From Gnetum montanum (lineage: Eukaryota; Streptophyta; Gnetopsida; Gnetales; Gnetaceae), in contig MNCI01016519.1 in NCBI GenBank assembly GCA_015680685.1, positions 318,802 to 382,801 on the forward strand: a DNA stretch of 64,000 bases, given 5' to 3'. The notes beneath the pieces are model-generated. The model saw nothing but the letters and a program-made list of their open reading frames with translations, did not search any database and was not told the origin of the DNA. Position 1 is the stretch's first letter. Each line of letters opens with the position of its first letter. Of the stretch, positions 21,641 to 32,576 are shown one piece after another. Both the position numbers and the translations under genes were made by a program.

Positions 21641-22935
21641 AAGCTGGCATACGCGTAGACCCTAACAAAGTCAAAGCCATTGCTGAATTGGCACCCCCTA
21701 CAAGTCTTAAGCAATTACGCGGACTACAGGGAAGGTTACAATTTATCAGGCAGTTCATCTCGAGATTAACCGACAAGCTACACCCTATGCAACATTTTCT
21801 TAAGAAGGGGGTTAATTTCGAATGGACGGACGATTGTCAGCGTGCGTTCGATAGCTTGAAGCAGGAACTTCAACGCTTGCCAACAGTCTTCCCGCCGCAA
21901 AGAGACCAACCATTCTATATCTATCTCGCAACTTCAGACGTAGCCTTAGCAGCGTTACTCTGTCAAAGGAGGGATGATGGGTCGGAAGTACCCATCTACT
22001 ACTTGAGTCACGCTCTATGTGCGTATGAAACGAGATACAACGAAGTAGAGCGTAACTGCTTAACGTTAGTATTTACGCTCAAGAAGTGTAGACATTATCT
22101 TTTCTATAACCAAGTTAACATCATCTGTAAAAATAACATCCTTAGGGCCATTACGCATAACTTATACAAAAGTAGCAAAATAGCTCGTTGGAAGGCTATC
22201 ACGGTAGAGTTCGATCTGCATTACGTTGGCCAATCTTCTACGAAGGGCCAAGCGATAGCCGACCAATTAGTAACATCTCCTATTGACAGTCAGGCAACCA
22301 TAGAGCCTGAATTTCCAGACGAATATGTACATAGTGTAAGCCCTGTCTTAACAGGCCCTGAAGCGACGTTGTATTTCGACGGAGCTTCAACCACTAGAGG
22401 TGGCAGTGCCGCCACCGTTATTACGCTATCACCTGAGGATGTGCGTCTTCACGCTTATCGCTTGACCTTCCCCTGTACGAACAATGTGGCAGAGTACGAG
22501 GGGCTCCTCAGAGGATTACTAGCTGCAAGCGAACTAGATGTTCGACACTTGGCAGTTAGGGGTGATTCGATGCTCGTTATCAATCAAATCACAGGAGTCT
22601 ACGCATGCAAAGCTGCACATTTGCAGCCCTACTGCGATATGGTTAGAGATCTTCTGAAGCAATTCGTGACCATCGATGCCCAACACGTGCCACGAAATGA
22701 TAACACACTGGCCGATGCACTGGCTACTCTAGCCTTAAACGTGCCCTCACATCTACTTGACACTTGTCCTGCTTTAATAATAGATTGTATAGGTCCTATC
22801 ATTCAGGCGGCGCACATATCTTCTCTTCTCGAAGAAAGCACACCAAAATGGTATGACAACATTAAAACTTACCTCCTACAAGGAGAGCTACCGCATGAAT
22901 TGACACGCGTGCAGAAAGATGTAATCCGCAAGTGA
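21640..22935 (+). pseudogene. pol: RNase H and second (archaeal-type) RNase H of the Tat element
   Basis: Starts with the RT connection GIRVDPNKVKAIAELAPP and RGLQGRLQFIRQFI. The first RNase H (21910-22270) keeps YETRYNEVERNCLTLVF and the tail block, but its first catalytic block reads YIYLATSDVALAALL. A second RNase H follows (22365-22735) with the full acidic set: LYFDGAS, NNVAEYEGLLRGL, VRGDSMLVINQI and NTLADALATLA. The double RNase H is the hallmark of the Tat lineage. Ends at a TGA at 22933-22935, in the same frame as integrase. Confidence 0.88.
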
Positions 22936-24090
22936 GCTAGGCAGTACGTAATCATAGGAGATAGTACTCTCTATAGACGCTCTTTTGATGGTGTGCTGCT
23001 TACCTGTGTTAATAAAGACCAAGCACAGAGTATCGTTGGCGAGGTTCATGAGGGATTATGCGGAGGACACGTAGCACCATGGGCTATGGCTTCAAAAATT
23101 CGCCGCTTAGGGTACTACTGGCCACGCATGGAAAAAGATTACCTGACAAAGGTTAAAACTTGTGACACGTGTCAGCGTCACGCAAATCTTATACCCGTGT
23201 CGCCTACAGAGTTACATACAACTCAGATAACATGGCCCTTTCAACGATGGGGACTAGACATTATAGGTCCCATCACGCCGAAATCTTCCGCAGGTCATAG
23301 CTTCATAATTACCGCAACTGAGTACTTTACGAAGTGGGTAGAAGCTATTCCTTTAAGGAAGATCACATCTCAATAGATTTTCCATTTCATCTTAGACAAC
23401 ATTGTAACCAGATTTGGTCTCCCGATGACTATTGTGACCGACAATGGACCACAGTTTAGTAGTACGGAAACCAAATCCTTCTGTGATAGCCTTGGCATTA
23501 AACAGTCTTTTTCCTCACCCTACTACTCGCAAGCGAATGGTCAAGCTGAAGAAACAAACAAAGTCATCATCAATCTGCTCAAGAAAATGCTCGACAGCAA
23601 CAAGAGACGGTGGCACGAAAAAATCCTCTATGTGCTATGGGCGTATCGTACTACATGTAGGATGGTTACAAACAGTACACCCTATAGCCTAGTCTATGAA
23701 TCTGAAGCAGTGCTACCTCTCGAGTTGCAAATTCCTTCTCTAAGAATGGTCCTCTCCACGACTATAAATGAGGCTCAACACACCGAGTCCCAGATCATGG
23801 ATTTGGACTCAGTAGAGGAGAAACGAATACAGACGCTTGATACAATCGAAAAGTATCAAGACAAGCATAGGCAAAAGCATCGTCACAATCTTCAGCAGCG
23901 TCCGATCAAGAAAGGAGACCTAGTTCTCAACGCTGTTCGCAAACCAGTAGGCAAATTCTCTGCAAACTGGGAGGGCCCTTTCTTGGTGACTGATGCGTAT
24001 AACAGTGGAGCATTCAAGTTAGCGGATGTCAATGGCAACAAGTTACCAAACCCTGTCAATCATATATATCTGAAGCAGTACTACATATAG
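22936..24090 (+). pseudogene. pol: Integrase of the Tat element
   Basis: Same frame as RNase H. Zinc domain: VHEGLCGGH...KTCDTCQ, an HHCC arrangement. Catalytic core: GLDIIGP (first Asp), VTDNGPQF (second Asp) and QANGQAEETNKVI (Glu), all kept. A TAG interrupts at 23374-23376 between the first and second Asp. The C-terminal module NWEGPFLVTDAY...HIYLKQYY is a GPY/F type. Ends with TAG at 24088-24090. It would insert the cDNA into the genome; the 5-bp target-site duplication fits. Confidence 0.9.
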
Positions 24091-24116
24091 TTGCATCTCC
24101 AGTGTGAATATCAGGT

Positions 24117-24680
24117 ATGGCTACAATCGTCCGCTACGACGTTAAACTGGCAACAATCGTCCGCTACGACGTTAAACTAGCAACAATCGTCCGCTACGAC
24201 GCTAAACTGGCAACAAACGTCCGCTATGACGTAAAACTGGCGCTCCCTTCACGTGTCCACCACGATGCTAAACTGGTACTGACCGTCCGCCACGACGCAA
24301 AATTGGCAAGTTGTAACCATCCGCTACGACGTAAAATTGGCAATGTTGTACAGGTCCGCCAAGACAAAAAAATGGCATCTTTTGCACACGTCCGCCACGA
24401 CACTAAACTGGCACTGGTTGTCCATCATGACATAAAACTGACAAAGGTAAGTAACCGTCTGCTGAGACGTAAAACCAGCACAGACTTGTCCCTGGGTCAT
24501 GACATAAAACTGACATCCATAGCACGGTCTGCTGAGACCATAAATCAGCCCCGCCACCGTCCGCTACGATGTAAAACTAGCATTTCTCGATCTGCCCAGA
24601 CTTTAAACTGGGACCATGGTTTGCTGAGACTTAAAATCAGCAATGACAGTCTCCCAGGACTTAAAACTGGGGCTCACAAA
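24117..24680 (+). repeat. Tandem array B, about 17 degenerate units
   Basis: Starts 27 bases after the integrase stop. The first three units are 30 bp and nearly identical (CAACAATCGTCCGCTACGAC GTTAAACTGG type); later ones drift to 28-37 bp. The core TCCGCYACGACGTWAAACTRGC matches that of array A at 15714-15893. Confidence 0.88.
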
Positions 24681-25828
24681 CTGCTCTCATGCAACTCAAG
24701 CGAGCGTGATTATCTCTGTGTAGTTGCAAGACACATGGGATGGGACGCTGGGATAGTCCCAGCGTTACTACCTCACCGGCATCCTACTGATTCCTCGGAT
24801 GTGCCAAAGGGCATACTACTGACCCCTCAGAGATACCGTCACCGCACCCATTCCAACGGTGGTACCTCTGAGAGGTTAGTTCCGCCGCCCAGAGCCCCAA
24901 AGGCGTTCCCATCAATTACAACTTTGGGGATCTCCGCTCATCATCGCTATCAGGCCCTGGCTTCACAGATTCATCTAGCTGGTCCTTTACATGACCAGTC
25001 AGGTGTGCCAAGTCTGATGATCTTTGGGAGCGATATGCTGGGCTGAGCGTCAAGGTTGAAGACTCTGGCCTCATGCTACAGTTCCTCCTTCATGGCCCGA
25101 CCAATTTATCTTACCTCTAATAGCACTTGTTTCAACAACCTCGCCTACAATTTGCACGGACAATGGTATCCTCTGTTTTCTTCTTTGGTTGCAGGTTACT
25201 TGCTTCGAGAAGGTCGCTCAAAGATGCATTCATCTGAGCGGTGAAGTACAAAAAGCGTTTTGAAATAGCTGCTTAGGTTAGCTTGTCCACTTAGAAGTTC
25301 ATCCCTATTCCCCTTATAATCCTACCCTCAACTCTTCTTGTACTTCATCTCTACCATCTGCTTCCTGTTTGCAAAATTTACGCACGCAGCACCCGCTTTC
25401 CGCATTCGCATTACAATCAAGTCCATAAACCGGCGTAACGCAATTCTCCTAATGGATGCAAAAAAAATGGGGGGTGGTAGAATGTGTGAAACACATCCAC
25501 CCAGGCTGTGCAGACGTAACACAATTCATCTATGCAACCCCTTCATCTACAAAATGACGGCATAACTCCATGCTAATGCACCTACAGGAGAAAGCCTAAT
25601 TACTTATGCGTGAAAAAGATGTCCTTACTCATTTGAGTCTTCCCCGAACCTGTTTCCTCCTATACCATCCTATCTCCTACTTCCTCCATCTTTGCTCTTC
25701 TATGTTGACAGGGCGACACTTGAGTAGCCATTGATGAACGCTGTTAGTGCTTTGGCCTCTCCAATGTTTCATATTCTTTGTCGATGTCTTTCGGGCAAGG
25801 CCTCTAACCGTCAACAAAGAGGGGCCAT
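24681..25828 (+). other. 3' untranslated region of the Tat element
   Basis: No convincing coding. G+C-balanced, with a local inverted repeat GGGACGCTGGGATAGTCCCAGCG near 24741. Ends in the polypurine tract AAAGAGGGG (25817-25825), four bases before the 3' LTR. Confidence 0.65.
25817..25825 (+). other. Polypurine tract of the Tat element
   Basis: AAAGAGGGG followed by CCAT and the LTR. Expected primer for plus-strand DNA synthesis. Confidence 0.65.
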
Positions 25829-27373
25829 TGAAACACCGTGAAAATTGTGAGTCGGCCTCAGGCGAAGATTCGCGATTCAGAAAAAAGTACATGATAGAAT
25901 TCCAAAAAGAAGAACAAGGCAGGGCAAGGCAAAGAGGCGCGCGACATCAAGACTTTGGTTTCTTTTCCCAGATTTCTTATCTCACTATGTTTTCCGTCTT
26001 TACGCTACAGTACGCAATGTAGCGTAATGACACTCAGCATAACATAGTCTGACATTAGAAGGCGGTTTACTTCAGCAGATTTGACGAAGCCTAAGGCCTA
26101 AGCAGCGTAATATGCGACCTCTCGGGTATTCTGCTAAGTCTTTTGTCCAAGGGCAGATTTACGCTCTGTTATGCAAGGCAACGTAACGAGCTTCGGAAAT
26201 GTCAAAAGGATCCAAAGGAAGCGCAACAGGTCAAGTTACACTCATTACGCAATGCAGCGTACACAGTGTAACCCATCGCCAAGTTAACCATTGTTTATGT
26301 TGCGCTACGCTTGGCAGCGTGAACCAGCGTAAAGCAGCTTGAGTCCCTTGCTTATGTGCTTTATTACGCTCTCGCACATGACGCAATGCGTACAAGCGTA
26401 ATGTAGCCCAAAATCAACTGAGACATGCCCGATCCACGTTTGTCATCCATACGCACAATACGCAGATGCGCGTATTGTGCGTAGTCATGGATGTCAATAC
26501 AAGGACAGCCAAGTCAATGATCTTTTGAAGAGTTTGAAACATGTGTCATCACAGCCATGCCTTCTCCACGTATTGTCAAACCTATAAATATCCCAGTTGG
26601 CGAAGAAAAAAGAGAACAGAAAAAAGGCAAGACCGAGACAGAGAGAGAGGGCAGCATTTTTTTGGCAATCATTTGGCAGCACTATCTTTCCATAGAGACA
26701 GGAGACATTTTTGCTTGAGCATTGGTAGCAGGAGCGATTACCCCTTTGGCAAAGACACAACTTTCTCCATTAGTGATCGTCGGCAGTTTCGAGCAAAGAC
26801 TACCTAAGGCAAAAAGAGCAGATCAGAGATCAAGAGATCAGCTAGTGTGGTTTGTGAGTTTCTATTGATCAGAAGCAGTTGATCAATAGACGTCAGAACT
26901 TGACCTTCCTTGCATCCCATCTCTGGCCTACGAGGTAGATCGGACTCCATTCTGTATTTCTACTTAGACAGTTTTCCTTGTTATTTTGTGTCTATTTTAC
27001 ACAAGGCAATCGGGGTCTCCCCAATGTAACGTGATATACAAAATATTCATTTTTCGAGTCAAAGCCATAGATCTTGAAACCACGTGTTTCTCTCGTGTCT
27101 GATTCCTTTTACCGTGTTAGCGTTATCATCGTTATAATTCATCTGCATTGTTTTTCTCTCATTTTGCGACCCATCGAATCAAATCGTTCCACGCAACATC
27201 CATAATCTCCATCGGTTTACTGATTTAGTAAGTCCTTGTCTGATCGACAAGACCGTTCAGGGCACTACGGATTCGTTTTCTTTTCCAGCACAGCCCTCGC
27301 ACGGATCCGTGGTTAAGACTGTGTACACGGATTTTGTTTGGTATTCCAGCTGCTGACATTTTCCATCGTTACA
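25829..27373 (+). mobile_element. 3' LTR of the Tat element
   Basis: 1545 bp, collinear with 9888-11434. Starts TGAAACACCGTG, ends CATCGTTACA, and is followed by the target-site duplication CCACA at 27374-27378. TATA box at 26583; perfect 14-bp inverted repeat at 26450-26463 and 26470-26483. Confidence 0.93.
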
Positions 27374-27378
27374 CCACA

Positions 27379-28369
27379 TGCCTTACACAACCATAATTTT
27401 CTTGCATTTGTCTAATACCATGTGGAGATTTGAGCAATGTTAGTTTTGACATTTGGTATGTTGAGTGCCCTAGTAGTTGCTTCAACTAAATATGGTACTA
27501 TTACTTCCTTAATCTTCATGGTTGCATCATCTTGTTTATTCTACCAAAATGGTTAAACTTCCCCTAAATACCGTTCACCATTACTTAAAATGGTGGGCCA
27601 TAGTGGTAAGGCTTAAATTTGTTCGTAAACCTCCACATGTGTAAACTCCATGAATGGCCCAAATTGAGTTACACTATCATAGTGAACATAATAGATTTTT
27701 CTTGGATAGCCTGTAGACACTCATTCAAGAGTGTGAGATGTTGTCCTGTCTCTAAATATAGTGGCACATCAACTTCTACCTATGCATATTACCCTATTGT
27801 AGGTCTAGGCTAATACATTAAATATAACTATGCCTCTTACTCTGTAAAAGGAGTTTATTCTATGTCTCGTCCTCTTTCTCTTTGTATGGACCTCTTCTTT
27901 CTTGTTTGTGCTGGTCCTCCAACTTTGAATATTCTTTTTGGCAACATTTTCAATCATAATAAAATTCAAGATTATAATTATCCAAAATTTCTTAATGGTT
28001 CATAACACTTCATCAAAGTTTGGGTTTGGATCAAAAACATTATACACAATCAATTTCATTTTTAATTCATATTGTAAAGTTTAGAAAGTCCTTTTTTAGA
28101 AAAGCCCTTGACAGCCTATCATTATCTTAAATTTATTATTTAAAAAAGTATCTAAATCATCAAAGCATTAAGTTTAGATTAGATTAGATTAAAATGTTAT
28201 TATCTCTTATGATACTTACCCTTAATCTATCTTCTAAGTGTTAGGAAAAATTTGCACAATTTACAAAAACTACACACAACACTCTATCCCACAATTGAGA
28301 TGATTACTCTAAGAGCTAAAAGATTTAAGAATTGATCAAATCGGGTGTATAGTAAAGAAGATATGCAGT
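27379..28369 (-). pseudogene. Element E ORF2 start and upstream spacer
   Basis: Continuation of E to the right of the Tat insertion. On the minus strand an ATG at 27947 opens MLPKRIFKVGG...TRKKRS, a basic start like MAPKEK of the same ORF in B (32576). Downstream words follow B loosely (27560-27620 against 32150-32210). The frame is broken soon after. 27948-28369 is AT-rich spacer with no coding seen. Confidence 0.5.
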
Positions 28370-28527
28370 TGATGAGTGGCAAGGTACCCCTTATGCCCAA
28401 CCATATAAATCATAAGCATTCATGCATGATTTAGTCAAATTATATGGATGGGACTAGTTGTAGCATCTCGATCGTTATGTCTTGATTACAATTCACTATC
28501 TTCCAACTTGGACTAGTGGTCACTTTG
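28370..28527 (-). mobile_element. Element D 3' LTR, left piece
   Basis: Starts TGATGAGTGGCAAGG and runs to the CTTTG target duplication where element B entered. The sequence resumes at 41030: together they read ...GACTAGTGGTCACTTTG|TCACGTATGG..., as in the intact 5' LTR at 45299-45325. Confidence 0.85.
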
Positions 28528-29475
28528 TGATGAGCGGCAAGCTACCCCTACGCCCAACCATATGAATCACACAGTGTTTCATGCACAATCCAATCAAATA
28601 CCATGGACTTTATTGTTTCCAGTGTACTAGCTAGTTAGGGAGTGAATCTAGCCTTAAGGTCAATCATTGTCTTTCCAATTACACTTGTGACATTCATTGG
28701 TATGGTTAAGTGTAACTGAGGCATTCGATTTTTTTCATTTTTATGTTTTATAGTTGGATGCTTGAATTGTAGATAAAAAAGGAATTTGATTAACTAATCT
28801 AAATTAACTAATTAACTAATCATTTAACCAATCCTAACATAAGTATATATTCCCACTTTCCACACATGTCCAAAACCCATGTATTCATTGTTGGGCAACC
28901 AAGCACTACACTACTGGGTGTACCAAGCCATAACACTGCTAGGATTACGAAGCAAATACATGTTATGCTCGAAGCAGTTGTACTTATGTGTATAATCCAT
29001 CTCATTTGATTGTCTCATTAACGTAATAACTAGAAAATATTTGATAATTAATTAAAAACATTTAATAAATAATTGGAAATAGTAAATGCATAAATAAAAT
29101 TACTAATCTATCCAAAGTGCTACAAGGTTTATCAGAGAGCTCATCTTTATTTCTGCACACAAAGTCATGCTAAGGTAGAACAATGCTCAAATAAAGATCC
29201 ATACACTCAATGACTCTTGTTGTAGGCACTCAGAGGAAAAATTCTAACTCTCAAATGGAAAAAATGCAAGATCTCCACTACAACTACAATTTTCTATGTC
29301 AAATGCAACTGCAAGCACGTGTTTATAGCAAAAAATCAAGAAAATCGACACTATGTTGATGAGGCCTCGTCGACGCATGGCGAGATGTGTTGACTAGGCC
29401 TCGTCAATGAGGCCTAGTTGATGAGGCAGTGTCAACGAGGCCTCATCAACATAGCCAACTTAACATGACTCATCA
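28528..29475 (-). mobile_element. 3' LTR of element B
   Basis: TGATGAGCGGC... to ...ATGACTCATCA. In element orientation the U3 is short (29475 to about 29329), built of GATGAGGCCTCGTC-like words, followed by a TATA box (minus-strand CTATAAACA at 29322-29328). Confidence 0.88.
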
Positions 29476-29488
29476 TACCCCCATAATT
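29476..29488 (-). other. Polypurine tract of element B
   Basis: Minus strand reads CAATTATGGGGGTA directly before the 3' LTR; the same tract stands beside the LTRs of D (41744) and E (6385). Confidence 0.7.
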
Positions 29489-29759
29489 GAATGAAAACTC
29501 ATCTTCAAGTTCTATTACAAAATTGAAAAGGTATGGGATTATTAACGGACTTTTCTTCACATAAAATAAACTAACTGACTTAACAAAAAATGGAGTGTAC
29601 GGATCTACACATTACAAAAAATGAAGGTGTTCAAGATACATAAAATTAAACACCATGATTCAACTCTTCAAAATCAGACAACACATACCTTGATGGTGTG
29701 AAGCTTATTGGAGAAGATCAAACGGTCCTAAGCGATGGTGGTTCCTGAAGCTCCAAGAG

Positions 29760-32576
29760 ACTTTCACTAGCTACATGCACTAGTGATGGTTGAGGTGGCT
29801 ATGATTGTCCTGCTACTACTGCGACTTCAAGTAGGATGCAAGAAGCATCCAATAGTGCTTTCATTTTCTACTCCTTACTCCTAGAATCATGCACCATCCA
29901 CGTAGCTTCCCCAATGTTAGCTAGAACGGGCACATCCCAAGGACACGGAATTGTTGGAAAAAACTCCTTGGCATTAACGTACCCAATAGAAAACTATTTG
30001 CATTTAATGTCAAACACTCTCAATATGTTCTTCAACTCCTAGTAGTCATTCATCTGTCTGGCTAAGTCCTCAATGATAGATTGTTAATCTTTGAATTGCC
30101 CTTTGAGAACTTTGAGTTTAGTGTTAACAATCTCTAGTTTTTTCTTGGTGTACTTGTGGTGTTTGAACTCATATTCATATAGTAGATATGAGTTAGCCAC
30201 TTGTTTTTCTAACTCTGACCATAGCCATCCAATAGTTAGCATTGTCAGGTTTGCATAACAAAGATTAGCCAACTCCATATACTCTATCATCTTCTCAATT
30301 TGCAACTCCTTCAAGCAGATCTCTACTTTATTGTAGGCATCAATCCCATCAAGGACGGGTTGCCACATCTCTCTTTCTTGATGGAGTTGCTAGAGGGCTT
30401 TATTCATTTTCATCTTTGGCTTCTACATTTATTTTTCATTCACTTATTTTTGCAAACTAACCTAGTCATTATAGTGATTTTCCACTTTCTCAAATTTCAG
30501 AGCTTTGTTCTTTCAAGCAATGATTTCGATGGTAGACTTTTTTCATAAGGTTTGTACCTCCTCGATTAACAGATTGTGATTCTCTATAGCCAATTTCCTC
30601 AATTCAATGTTTACTCTGGCAAGCTACTTCTACTGTTGATGAATGAATTGTTTCATTTGATCTCTTTGAGTATCAACATTTTGCAGGTCATAATTTTGTG
30701 CAGTCAATGCTTCATTGTCTTGATGCATCTGATTCAAATCCTTTTTAATTAAGTGCATTTCAATTTCTACTACATACTATTTAAATATGGTCATCACTGC
30801 CTTCTTCTCAGCCTTCCGAAATAATTCTTGAAGCTATTTCATAGCTTCATCTCTTATCACTACTGGGCTGAGGATTGCTTGTTTTGCAAGTTGGGCACGA
30901 ATTTTGACAACCTCCACGGCCAAGTGTTGATTTTTCTCCTTATCCATTTCTACATGCCCCTCCAAAATAATGCATTCACCCCTTGCATTTAGTAGCTCTG
31001 AATGGGTTGTGATGATGTTCTCCAAAAGATCAAAGCTATCCAGAGTCAGTTGCCCAATTCCTACTAGTCATTTCAACAATTTTTCATGTTGAGTTGCATC
31101 TAACTTCCTATTGACTGTGCCTGCAAACATCTGCACATCTTGGAGTGCATATACATCTAGTACACACACCACAGGTGCATTCATTGCTTCAAATACATGG
31201 TCAACTACCACTTCTATCATTGTCTCCTACCCTTGGTGTTGCATCACTAAGATAGTTGCCTTTTCACATTCCTCCAATCTCATCAACAAAGTGGTAGCAT
31301 TCCCAGAGATTTCTGGAAATAGATGATATGTTGCTAATGACACCATCACATCTTAATATTTTGGATCCAACCTCAAAGGCAGCTATGTTCTTTGGGCAAA
31401 GAACATGGGAGCACCTCTCTCCATCTGGCTAACTATTCAGGCCACCTCGTTAAGATGACTCATTACTGGCCGATACACAAATGGATCCACCCCACTCATT
31501 CTTGCTTATTACTCTTGTTTTCTCAAGAGCTATTCTTGGATTTTTCATAGATGTTCAATGGTTGCATAGGCCTCTGGCATTCTTTCCTAATTGGGTGCTG
31601 GTGGTGGCAACTCCTCTTCTTAGCTTGTTACTGGTGTTTCCTCCTTCATGATTTCTACCCATGAGGCTAAGGGAGCATGCCTAAGAGTGTTGTTAAAGTA
31701 GCAAACAATGCCTGCCCTTTTGCAAAGTTTTCTGATAAGGCATGGAAAGAGTAGTGTCTTTCTTCCACATTCATTTTCTTTAAAATAATTTTTAATCTCC
31801 AAGTATAGCAGTTGTCAAAGGTTAACAAGGAACTTTCCACTTAGAGTGGTCCATGCTCGAGTAGAGAAAGTAGTCACCTTGCTTAGCCTTACCATTGGAT
31901 TGAGGTGATAGGCCACAATCTTGAAATAAATCCACTCCATCAATGTGAGCACATCATATTCCTTACGATCCACCTCATAACATTGTAGGGTCCACTCCCT
32001 CTTAGCCTCAAGATCACATTTTGTAGATAATTTAGCCAACAGTGTTCCTATGTCAAGCAACCAAAGTGCCTGTGCAATGGCTTCTACTAAGTAGGATACT
32101 TGAATGTCTTTGATCTTGACAATGGACCCCAACCTTCAGCTACTCCAAAAGAGATAGGTTTCTCCCATGTACCATTTCCCACTAGACGTGATGACTGGCC
32201 ACATGGGAGGGGTTTACAATTGTGTCTTGACATCCTCTAGGGCTTTTTCCAAAAATGGCCCAAAGTTAATCTCTCAAAGAACTGATCTTTGAATGTCTCA
32301 GGACCGAATGATATCTAAGTAGGCTTGAGTTAAGGTGACCTCAAGCCTTGGCGTCGATGCAAGCACTTTTCCTATTTTTTATTGTTTAGTTAGCACTTGT
32401 TCCTTTGAAATCTGTCAAAAAAATTCCACGTCGGGCTCCTCTAAAAGAGGTCCCATTGCATGGGTCACCTCTCGTAGTTCTTGGCCTTGTTCTTACTAGC
32501 CCTTTCCAACTTTAGGTCATTTCTCCTTTGGTCGTAAGGGTTCTACTTCCTATAGACATTTTTCTTTAGGTGCCAT
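29760..32576 (-). pseudogene. ORF2 of element B (env position), broken
   Basis: Minus-strand coding region after integrase, starting at the ATG at 32576 (MAPKEKCL) and followable to about 29760 with several stops. 32132-31815 and 31802-31620 are one frame separated by a TGA. Blocks: TLMEWIYFKIVAYHLNPM, FSTRAWTTLSGKFLV and LLFPCLIRKLCKRAGI, the last recalling the (Y/F)FPxLIxxLCxRAGV signature of the 'putative plant transposon protein' domain. Beyond 31030 it is charged and helical (MDKEKNQHLAVEVVKIRAQL; YKHHKYTKKKLEIVNTKLKV-like repeats), probably coiled coil. No signal peptide, fusion peptide or transmembrane span was seen, so calling it envelope is not supported. Function unknown. Confidence 0.6.

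Larger units (their letters stand above)
9888..27373 (+). mobile_element. 17.5-kb Tat-lineage Ty3/gypsy retrotransposon with an antisense gene
   Basis: Complete element bounded by LTRs of 1547 and 1545 bp (TG...CA) and flanked by the target-site duplication CCACA (9883-9887 and 27374-27378). Internal order: candidate primer site, gag, protease, a 5.1-kb segment holding a minus-strand gene, RT, RNase H, a second archaeal-type RNase H, integrase, tandem-repeat 3' region, polypurine tract. The second RNase H after the first and the Gag zinc finger spacing C-x2-H-x4-H-x4-C place it in the Tat lineage (the group of Ogre and Retand). It is inserted in the ORF2 region of element E. It is clearly richer in G+C than its surroundings. 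Confidence 0.93.

Noticed and set aside
24117-24680. CRISPR-like regular repeats
   Set aside because: Eukaryotic retrotransposon context, units drift in length and sequence, no unique spacers.
24117-25046. 309-codon plus-strand open frame after integrase
   Set aside because: It runs through tandem array B in a repeat-driven frame (TIVRYDVKLA repeated) and into untranslated sequence; the later units drift in length with no coding constraint.
29760-32576. Calling ORF2 an envelope gene
   Set aside because: Position fits, but no signal peptide, cleavage site or transmembrane segment is visible.
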